DNA of 64,000 nt, from positions 1 to 64,000 of the forward strand of contig JACRCW010000153.1 in assembly GCA_016218805.1 (NCBI GenBank), given 5' to 3'. Below, piece after piece: positions 57,513-64,000 of this stretch (positions are counted from its first letter, which is position 1; every line of letters begins with the position of its first letter). The DNA comes from Deltaproteobacteria bacterium (lineage in GTDB: Bacteria; Myxococcota; JACRCW01). The position numbers and the translations under genes are program-made. Below the pieces are notes generated by a model. The model was not told the origin of the DNA. It did no database searches and worked only from the letters and a program-made list of their open reading frames with translations.

Positions 57513-60155
57513 TCAACCCCCTTGGCCGTTGCCCCCGCCACCTTCGCCGGGCTCGTCATCCGCCTTGGGCGCCGGGGCCTCCACCGGGGGCATGCCCGCG
57601 CGCTCCAGGTCCACCGTCGTCTCGCCTTCGTCGCGCTCGGCAATGCGGGCAATGGACACCACCCGGTCGCCCGCCTCCACGGCAATCAGCTTCACGCCCT
57701 GCGTGTTGCGGCCGATCATCGAGATCTCCTCGGCGCGCGTGCGGATGAGCGTGCCGCCGCTGGTGACAATCATGACCTCGTCACGGTCATGCACCTGCGC
57801 GGTGCCGCTGACCACGCCGTTGCGGTCCGTCACCTTGATGGTGATGAGGCCCTTCCCGCCGCGGTTCTGGCAGCGGTACTCGGCCTCCTCGGTGCGCTTG
57901 CCGAACCCGTTCTCCGTCACTGTCAGGATGGACGTCCCCGGCTCCAGCACCTCCATGCCCACCACGCGGTCACCGTCCTCCAGCTCAATGCCCTTCACGC
58001 CGGTGGCCGCCCGTCCCATGGAACGCACGTCCTCCTCGGAGAAGCGGATGGCCATGCCGTTGCGCGTGGCCAGCAGGACGTCGTTCTTCCCGTTGGTCAC
58101 CGCCGCGCCAATGAGCTCGTCACCGTCATCAATGCCGCACGCAATGAGTCCCGTCTGCCGCGGGTTGGCATACTGCGTGAGGTCCGTCTTCTTGACCGTG
58201 CCCTGCCGGGTGGCCGTCAGCACAAACTGCTTGCCTTCCTCCGTCGGGAACTCGCGCACCGGGAGGATGGCGCGGATGCGCTCGCCCTCATCCAGCTGCA
58301 CCAGGTTCACCAGCGCCTTGCCCTTGGTGGCGCCGGCGCTCTCCGGCACGGCGTGCACCTTGACCCAGTAGACCTTGCCGCGGTCACTGAAGTTGAGCAG
58401 GTACGCGTGCGTAGAGGCTACAAACAACTGCTCCACAAAATCGTCTTCTTTCGTTGCTGCGGCCCCCTTGCCGCGCCCGCCGCGCTTCTGCGCGCGGTAG
58501 TTGGAGAGCGCGCTGCGCTTCACGTAGCCCTGGTGGGTGACCGTCACCACCATCTCCTCCTCGGCAATGAGGTCCTCAACGTTGATGTCTTCCACGTCCT
58601 CCATGAACTGCGTGCGCCGCGGCGAATCAAACCGGTCCCGCAGGTCGGTGAGCTCGCCCTTGATGACCTCCATGAGTTTCACGGGGCTGGCCAGGATGCC
58701 GCGCAGCCGGGCAATGAGGCCCATGACCTCGCGCGCCTCGTCCACCAGCTTCTCCCGTTCCAGGCCGGTGAGGCGGGACAGGCGCATCTCCAGGATGGCC
58801 TTCACCTGCTCAGGGTTCAGCAGGAAGTACCCGCGTTCCGCCGCCAGCAGCAGCTGCGGGACCTCCGCCTCGGCAAACTGCGGCAGGCGCCCCAGGTTGC
58901 CGCTGAACTTCTCCGCCAGCAGCTTGTCGCGCGCCTCGTCGGGATCGCGGCTGTGGCGGATGATGTCAATGACGCGGTCAATGTGATCCACGGCGACAAT
59001 GAGGCCGAGCAGGGTGTTGAACCGGGCCTCGGCTTCGCGCAGTTCAAAACGCGTGCGGCGGCCCACCACCTCACGGCGGTGGCTGACAAAATGCGCCAGC
59101 AGGTCCTTGAGCGGCAGCACCCGCGGCTGCCCGCCCACAATGGCCAGGTTGATGATGCCAAAGGTGGTCTGCAGCGGGGTGTGCTTGTAGATCTGGTTGA
59201 GCACCACCTCCGCCACGGCGTCACGCTTGAGGTCCACGGCAATGCGCATCCCGTCGCGGTCGGACTCGTCGCGCAGGTCAGACACACCCTCCAGCTTCTT
59301 CTCCCGCACCAGCTCCGCCATCCGCTCCACCAGCTTGGACTTGTTCACCTGGTAGGGGATCTCGTCGATGATGATCTGCGTGCGCTTGGCATTCTCCTCA
59401 ATGCGCGCTTTGCCGCGGACCTTCAGCGTGCCGCGCCCGGTGGCGTAGGCTTCATAGGTGCCGGAGCGCCCGCAGATGAACCCGCCGGTGGGGAAGTCCG
59501 GGCCGGGAATGATCTTCAGCAGCTCGTGCACGGTGATGTTGGGGTTGTCGATCATGGCGAGCACCGCGTTGATGCTCTCCACGAGATTGTGCGGCGGCAT
59601 CTTGGTGGCCATGCCCACCGCAATGCCTTCTGAGCCGTTCACCAGCAGGTTGGGGAACTTGGAGGGCAGGACGGAGGGCTCCGTGGTGGTCTCGTCAAAG
59701 TTCGCGACGACGTCCACGGTTTCCTTCTCAATGTCCGTCAGCAGTTCCTCGGCCAGCTTGGTCAGGCGGGATTCGGTGTACCGGTAGGCGGCGGCCGGGT
59801 CCCCGTCCACGGAGCCAAAGTTCCCCTGCCCGTCAATGAGCGGGTAGCGGATGTTCCACTCCTGGGCGAGCCGCACCAGCGCGTCGTAGACGGAGGCGTC
59901 ACCGTGCGGGTGGTACTTCTTGAGCACCTCGCCCACCACGCCGGCGCACTTGCTGTACTTGCGGTTGCTGAGCAGGCCCTCGTCGTACATCGCGTACAGG
60001 ATGCGGCGGTGGACCGGCTTGAGGCCGTCACGCACGTCGGGCAGCGCGCGCCCGATGATGACGGACATCGAGTAGTCCAGGTAGCTGCGCCGCATCTCGT
60101 CGTCCATGGGGACGGGCGTGGCGGGGCGCGGGGAGGTGTTGCTGGGCTCGGTCAT
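57513..60155 (-). CDS. gyrA: DNA gyrase subunit A
   Basis: An 880-residue subunit of DNA gyrase, which breaks and rejoins DNA to introduce negative supercoils. The N-terminal breakage-reunion domain has the catalytic Tyr126 (AAAYRYTE). The GyrA box appears as QKRGGRGKG at the start of the C-terminal beta-pinwheel, which separates it from ParC. In the quinolone-determining region [12 protein letters not shown], Ala87 stands at the position of E. coli Ser83, while Asp91 matches Asp87. ATG 60155 is chosen from homology. The C terminus is acidic and Gly-rich. It is divergent from the receiver gene over 182 bp. Confidence 0.97.
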   Translation of the reverse strand: MTEPSNTSPRPATPVPMDDEMRRSYLDYSMSVIIGRALPDVRDGLKPVHRRILYAMYDEGLLSNRKYSKCAGVVGEVLKKYHPHGDASVYDALVRLAQEWNIRYPLIDGQGNFGSVDGDPAAAYRYTESRLTKLAEELLTDIEKETVDVVANFDETTTEPSVLPSKFPNLLVNGSEGIAVGMATKMPPHNLVESINAVLAMIDNPNITVHELLKIIPGPDFPTGGFICGRSGTYEAYATGRGTLKVRGKARIEENAKRTQIIIDEIPYQVNKSKLVERMAELVREKKLEGVSDLRDESDRDGMRIAVDLKRDAVAEVVLNQIYKHTPLQTTFGIINLAIVGGQPRVLPLKDLLAHFVSHRREVVGRRTRFELREAEARFNTLLGLIVAVDHIDRVIDIIRHSRDPDEARDKLLAEKFSGNLGRLPQFAEAEVPQLLLAAERGYFLLNPEQVKAILEMRLSRLTGLEREKLVDEAREVMGLIARLRGILASPVKLMEVIKGELTDLRDRFDSPRRTQFMEDVEDINVEDLIAEEEMVVTVTHQGYVKRSALSNYRAQKRGGRGKGAAATKEDDFVEQLFVASTHAYLLNFSDRGKVYWVKVHAVPESAGATKGKALVNLVQLDEGERIRAILPVREFPTEEGKQFVLTATRQGTVKKTDLTQYANPRQTGLIACGIDDGDELIGAAVTNGKNDVLLATRNGMAIRFSEEDVRSMGRAATGVKGIELEDGDRVVGMEVLEPGTSILTVTENGFGKRTEEAEYRCQNRGGKGLITIKVTDRNGVVSGTAQVHDRDEVMIVTSGGTLIRTRAEEISMIGRNTQGVKLIAVEAGDRVVSIARIAERDEGETTVDLERAGMPPVEAPAPKADDEPGEGGGGNGQGG

Positions 60156-60337
60156 GGCGTGGACGGTCGCGGTTGCCGGCGTGGTGGAGCTCCCGTTCCC
60201 GGCCGGCAGCGGGAGCAAGGGGTGGCCGTTGTAGGGGTGCGTCAGGACGGGGTCAACGGCGGCAACACCCGGCGGCGCCTTGCGCGCGGGGGCGGACGCC
60301 TGCAGGCTTGCCCGACGACAACCCCCCGGGGAGCGGC

Positions 60338-60736
60338 ATGGCTGACAACGCACCGAACGAGCGCGCGATCAGGGTCTTTGTGCTGGAAGACGACCCCGAC
60401 CTGGCAGAGATGCTCCGGCGGTGGTTTGCCGGCGCGGGGATGGAGTTTTCCCACTGCGCAGACGGCGAGGCCGCGTGGGAGTTGCTGCAGGGCGCCCCGC
60501 CCGACGTGGTGCTGGCGGACCTGATGGTGCCGGGCATCTCCGGCCAGGAGTTTGTGGCCAAGCTGCGCGCGCACCCCGCCACGTCCCACACCGCAGTGAT
60601 TGTGATGAGCGCGTCCATCCTCAACGCGGCGCAGGGGGCGGAGATGAAGGACATCCTCCAGGCGGACCACGTGTTCAGCAAGCCGCTGTTGCTGCGTGAC
60701 GTGCTGGCCAAGGTGCGGGAACTGACGGCGCGCTGA
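60338..60736 (+). CDS. Single-domain response regulator (receiver)
   Basis: A 132-residue CheY-like receiver without an output domain. The acidic pocket EDD (17-19), the phospho-acceptor Asp61 in LADLMVPG, the VIVMSAS Ser/Thr and the Lys in FSKPL are all present, so it should be phosphorylated. ATG 60338 follows GGGGAG. It converges on the unrecognised gene at 60741 with a 4-bp gap. No histidine kinase is in the window; it would be a partner for an unlinked kinase. Confidence 0.9.
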   Translation: MADNAPNERAIRVFVLEDDPDLAEMLRRWFAGAGMEFSHCADGEAAWELLQGAPPDVVLADLMVPGISGQEFVAKLRAHPATSHTAVIVMSASILNAAQGAEMKDILQADHVFSKPLLLRDVLAKVRELTAR

Positions 60737-60740
60737 GCGC

Positions 60741-62750
60741 CTACGCACGCACCCAGGGCCGCAGTTCGGCGCACGCGGCCACGCCTGCGCGCAGCACGGC
60801 CTCGCGCGTTCCCACCAGGCGGTCCAGGATGTGGTCCCAGCGCTGGCGGATGCCGCCGCTCTCCGTCGTGCGGTCACCGTAGAGGCGCCGCAGCCCCAGC
60901 GTCTCATCCGCCACCAGGGCCTGCATGCGCACCACCTCCGCCCACGCACACACCACAAACCCCTCCACGGCCTCCGCCAGTTCCGCGGCGGGGATGCCCG
61001 CGGTGCGCGCGCGCTCCAGGTGCACCGCCACGCGGTGCAGGCAGACGGGCAGCAGCCGCTCAATGGGGCTGCTCCAATCCGTGAAGCTCCCGGTGGTGTC
61101 CGCCAGCACCAGCCGTTCCGGCAGGCCGTCCGCTCCCAGCTGGATGACCTCATCACCGTCATCAAAGAAGAACCGGCCGCTGCGCAGGTCCCCGCGCCCC
61201 AGCACCAGGGAGGCCGCCGCGGCCACCCCCAGCACGCGCATCAGCCGCACCGCAAAACCCGGCCGCGCGTACAGCGCCGGGGCCAGCTTGTCCGTGGCCA
61301 CGCCGGCCACGTAGGGGCGGTCAATGAAGAACACCGGGACGGGCGGCAGGCCCTCCACGCGCTCCTCTATGCGGATTTCGCGGTAGGTGGGGATGGGCAG
61401 GCGGAGCGCCTGCGCGCCGCGGATGCGGTCCAGGATCCAGTCCCGGTACTGCACGGTCTCAGACACCGCCTGGCGGTGCGGCACGCCGCGCTTGAGCCGG
61501 TGGAACACGTCCCACTTGAGCATGCGCACCACGCGGATGTCCTCGGTGCCGTCCTCACGCCCCAGCACCACCACCAACACCTCACGCTCCTGGCCGGACA
61601 GGTCCCGGCCCGTCTGCGCGGCCTCCACGCGGCCCACGTTGATGCTGCGCAGTGACCGGGTCCGCGCGCAGTAGTCCTCAATGAGGCCGCGCACGCGCGG
61701 CTCCGCGCGCGGGTCCATCTGCGGCTTGCCGTCATACAGCGCGGCCCCCGGGAGCCAGCGCACGTTCATGTGGAACTCGCGGGACAGGCCCAGCGCGGAC
61801 TCCTCCAGGTGGTCCTCGCACACGCCGTACAGCCGGCAGAACATGGTGGTGCGCCAGCCCACGTAGTCCCCGCCGTCCACCAACAGCTCCGGGCCCGCCG
61901 CCTCCGCAAACGCATGCGCCAACGCGTCAAACGCGCGCTCAATGGCCACCTGGTCCGGCGGTCCCTCAGCGCCGTCCGTGATCAGTTCCAACAGGTCCAT
62001 CAGGCCTTCGCGCGGGAGGTGGCGCCCGGCGGGGAGGAAGAAGGCCAGCTCGCGCGCGCCCTGGCGGTTCACCAGGCCGGTCAGCTCCAGGATCTCCATG
62101 AGGCGCCGGCACGCCTCGGAGCGGTTGCTGCGCAGGAGCGGACGGATGGCCATCAACTCCTGGTAGGTGAGGAAGCGCGCCCCGCTGTGCGCGTCCTGGT
62201 AGTACGTGGCGCCCGTCCCCACGCGCGTGCGGCACCCCTCAATGAAGCGCGCCACCTCAGGGACACTGCGCGGCGGCGGGGACACGCGCCAACGCTCGCC
62301 GCGCCACCGCAGGCGCTGCCGCACCCCCGGCAGGTGCACGCCGGTGAACTGGATGATGTCCCGGGGCAACAGCCGCTGCAGCATCTCATCCGCCCCCAGG
62401 ATGCGGCCCATGTCCTCCGGGTCTGACCGGATGACCACGCGGCCGTCACGAACCAGCAGCGGTACCGCGTCCGCGTAGACGTCCTCGTCATCCGGCACCG
62501 GCTGGCCGGCGGCTTCCGCCTGCTGGCGCAGCCAGTCCGCCATCAGCACCGCCTGCACCGCGTGCAGCGAGCCCGACGTCACCACCGTGTTCCAGCGCGG
62601 AAAGGCGGAGGCCACCGTACAGCGCGCGCGCCCGTCCGGCGTTCGCTCCAGCAGGCCCGGCCCCAGGAACCTTACCGGCGGCGGGGCCGGCGTCTCCCCC
62701 GTCCCGCCGACGGCGGTGGGTGACAGCGCGGAGCCCAGGTCCCTGGCCAT
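60741..62750 (-). CDS. Large protein of unknown function
   Basis: A 669-residue soluble protein without signal peptide or membrane helix; ATG 62750. I do not recognise a family. Notable segments include a Trp/Arg-rich region (RQRLRWRGERWRV), a central alpha-rich part, PPVPVFFIDRPYVAGVATDKLAPALYARPGF, and GDLRSGRFFFDDGDEVI, which faintly resembles the metal/catalytic loop of protein- or lipid-kinase-like folds (DLxxxNxxF-D), but the match is weak and one-sided. Codon use and length show it is a real gene. It faces the receiver gene and is divergent from the peptidase over 170 bp. Confidence 0.75.
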   Translation of the reverse strand: MARDLGSALSPTAVGGTGETPAPPPVRFLGPGLLERTPDGRARCTVASAFPRWNTVVTSGSLHAVQAVLMADWLRQQAEAAGQPVPDDEDVYADAVPLLVRDGRVVIRSDPEDMGRILGADEMLQRLLPRDIIQFTGVHLPGVRQRLRWRGERWRVSPPPRSVPEVARFIEGCRTRVGTGATYYQDAHSGARFLTYQELMAIRPLLRSNRSEACRRLMEILELTGLVNRQGARELAFFLPAGRHLPREGLMDLLELITDGAEGPPDQVAIERAFDALAHAFAEAAGPELLVDGGDYVGWRTTMFCRLYGVCEDHLEESALGLSREFHMNVRWLPGAALYDGKPQMDPRAEPRVRGLIEDYCARTRSLRSINVGRVEAAQTGRDLSGQEREVLVVVLGREDGTEDIRVVRMLKWDVFHRLKRGVPHRQAVSETVQYRDWILDRIRGAQALRLPIPTYREIRIEERVEGLPPVPVFFIDRPYVAGVATDKLAPALYARPGFAVRLMRVLGVAAAASLVLGRGDLRSGRFFFDDGDEVIQLGADGLPERLVLADTTGSFTDWSSPIERLLPVCLHRVAVHLERARTAGIPAAELAEAVEGFVVCAWAEVVRMQALVADETLGLRRLYGDRTTESGGIRQRWDHILDRLVGTREAVLRAGVAACAELRPWVRA

Positions 62751-62920
62751 TTGGACGGGGCATGGGAGCAGCTTGCAGCAAGGGTTGCAAGCGGCACCGG
62801 CGTCGTGGACGGGGCGCTGCGCCCAGGCGTGGACGCCAGCGCAGGCGTGGACTGTCGTCGAGAACCTGGGGACCGCCGCGCTTGCGCCGCGGACCGCAAG
62901 GGGACCATCGTCGGCGCGTC

Positions 62921-63925
62921 ATGATCTGGGCGTGGCTGCTCGGCGGTGCGGTGCTCGTCGTGGCGACGGGCGGCCTGGTCCTGGCCTGGATGGTGCAGCC
63001 GCTGCCGTTCCGGCCACCGCCCCACGCGATCACGCCGGTGGACCAGGGGCGCCTGCGCGCCACCGTGCGGACGCTTTGCACCACTTACCACCCGCGCAGC
63101 CACCTCCACGTGGGCAACCTGTGGCGGATTGCGCATCACCTGCAGGCGCAGCTGGCCGCCGCGGGCTGCCGGGTGGAGGAGCAGCGTTACGGCGTGGACC
63201 GGCGTGACTACGTGAACGTGCGCGCGCACCTGGGTCCGCCGTCCGGGCGGCGCATTGTCGTGGGAGCGCACTACGACGCGTGCGGGGACACGCCGGGGGC
63301 GGATGACAACGCCAGCGGCGTGGCCGCACTGGTGGAACTGGCGGTGCTGCTGGGCAGCGGACCGCTGGCGTGCCACGTGGAGCTGGTGGCGTGGACGCTG
63401 GAAGAGCCGCCGCACTTTGGCACGGAGATGATGGGCAGCCGGGTGCACGCGCGGCTGCTGGAAGAGGAGCACGCGCAGGTGAGCGCGGTGTTTGCACTGG
63501 ACATGCTGGGGCGCTTTTCCGACGAGGGGGATTCCCAGCGCTACCCGTTTGCCTGGATGCCGTGGGTGTACGGCCGCCGCGGGGACTTCATTGCCGTCGT
63601 CGGAGACCCGCGCATGACGGCGCTCACGCGGCGCACCAAGCGCGCCATGCGCTCGGCGGGCACGGTGCGCGTGCTGTCGGTGAATGCCTGGTCGTTTGGC
63701 GAAGGACTGGAAGACTCCGACCACGCCAGCTACCGGCGGCACGGTATCCCTGCCGTGCTCCTGAGTGACGGCGCCATGTACCGCCACGGCGACTACCACG
63801 GCGCGGGCGACACGGCGGACAAGCTGGACTACCCGCGGCTGGGCGGCGTGGTGCAGGCGCTGCACGTTGCCGTGCTGCAGGAGGCACGCCGCGCGGCCGC
63901 CCTGGGTCCGGCCTCCACGACGTAA
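62921..63925 (+). CDS. M28-family metallopeptidase
   Basis: A 334-residue zinc aminopeptidase-like enzyme with an N-terminal membrane anchor or uncleaved signal (WAWLLGGAVLVVATGGLVLAWMV). Ligand motifs in order: GAHYDA (His), GADDNASG (bridging Asp), TLEEPPHFGTEMMG (catalytic and ligand Glu), LDMLG (Asp), and late His motifs (DHASY and HGAGDTADK). This matches the di-zinc M28 pattern. It probably cleaves peptides at the periplasmic face of the inner membrane. ATG 62921 is chosen for the hydrophobic start; the open frame extends upstream without homology. Confidence 0.85.
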   Translation: MIWAWLLGGAVLVVATGGLVLAWMVQPLPFRPPPHAITPVDQGRLRATVRTLCTTYHPRSHLHVGNLWRIAHHLQAQLAAAGCRVEEQRYGVDRRDYVNVRAHLGPPSGRRIVVGAHYDACGDTPGADDNASGVAALVELAVLLGSGPLACHVELVAWTLEEPPHFGTEMMGSRVHARLLEEEHAQVSAVFALDMLGRFSDEGDSQRYPFAWMPWVYGRRGDFIAVVGDPRMTALTRRTKRAMRSAGTVRVLSVNAWSFGEGLEDSDHASYRRHGIPAVLLSDGAMYRHGDYHGAGDTADKLDYPRLGGVVQALHVAVLQEARRAAALGPASTT

Positions 63926-64000
63926 CACCCGCGGGCAGGAACCGCCCCGGGCGGGCGTTGTCACATCCCTGAACCACCACGTTCCGGGGTGAACCATGCG
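63926..64000 (+). other. Window-edge intergenic stretch
   Basis: After the peptidase stop the sequence holds a short GC-rich near-palindrome (GCCCCGGGCGGGC, about 63943-63956) that could be a terminator. At the very end GGGGTGAACC is followed by ATG at 63997, a possible start of the next gene, which lies outside the window. Confidence 0.3.

Noticed and set aside
57513-60155. Topoisomerase IV subunit ParC
   Set aside because: The GyrA box (QKRGGRGKG) marks gyrase A.

Overview
The window is 64 kb of very GC-rich (about 70%) DNA with strong third-position G/C bias and no rRNA, tRNA, insertion sequence or CRISPR array that I can see. The gene content points to a myxobacterium-like member of the Myxococcota (the former deltaproteobacteria). 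It has receptor-type Ser/Thr kinases with the GGMAE[IV]F glycine loop, an AgmX/PglI-type lipoprotein, large Ser-linker and Gly-rich surface lipoproteins, choice-of-anchor-D (ASPM/Hydin-like) repeats, a PilZ protein, and many GTGA or TGATG start/stop overlaps. This assignment is an inference; there is no marker RNA in the window, and gyrA is the best available phylogenetic marker.

Layout. Positions 1-220 hold a 22-bp G-rich tandem array. Positions 358-9535 are an envelope/glycan region: a Mut7-C RNase-like protein, lspA, three GT-C type membrane glycosyltransferase-like proteins, a PHB-depolymerase-like esterase and a UDP-galactopyranose-mutase-like flavoprotein, mostly as overlapping convergent or divergent pairs. 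Positions 9532-13479 hold a translationally coupled ferritin-like DUF455 and ATP-grasp pair, then a Ser/Thr kinase fused through one membrane helix to a PhnD-like ligand-binding domain. Positions 13579-19161 encode an 1,860-residue lipoprotein with 11 anchor-D repeats in triads and a PGRS-like glycine tail. Positions 19168-28598 (minus strand) encode a 3,029-residue polymorphic toxin (LysM motifs, helical repeats, HExxH zincin, RelA/SpoT-like domain, C-terminal ADP-ribosyltransferase) followed by a small candidate immunity gene. Then come an exported tail-collar protein, a hydrolase-like protein and a small membrane protein.

Positions 31877-37139 are an RND efflux operon with its own TetR regulator and a half-site array upstream. 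Positions 37159-39968 (minus) encode a glutamine-amidotransferase/hydrolase fusion and mannose-6-phosphate isomerase. Positions 40146-42970 are a TRAP transporter with fused membrane subunits. Positions 43048-46894 are a kinase with two cyclic-nucleotide-binding domains, an AgmX-type lipoprotein and MscS. Positions 47064-51486 hold a sigma-54 activator with a Cys-rich PAS domain, then an octaheme cytochrome of the tetrathionate-reductase family. The rest is a Gly-rich lipoprotein, an ABC-2 exporter trio, a PilZ protein, gyrA, a lone receiver, an unrecognised 669-residue protein and an M28 peptidase.

The most novel parts are the multi-domain toxin with its candidate immunity gene, the two sensor-kinase fusions, and the redox-looking activator/octaheme cytochrome pair.
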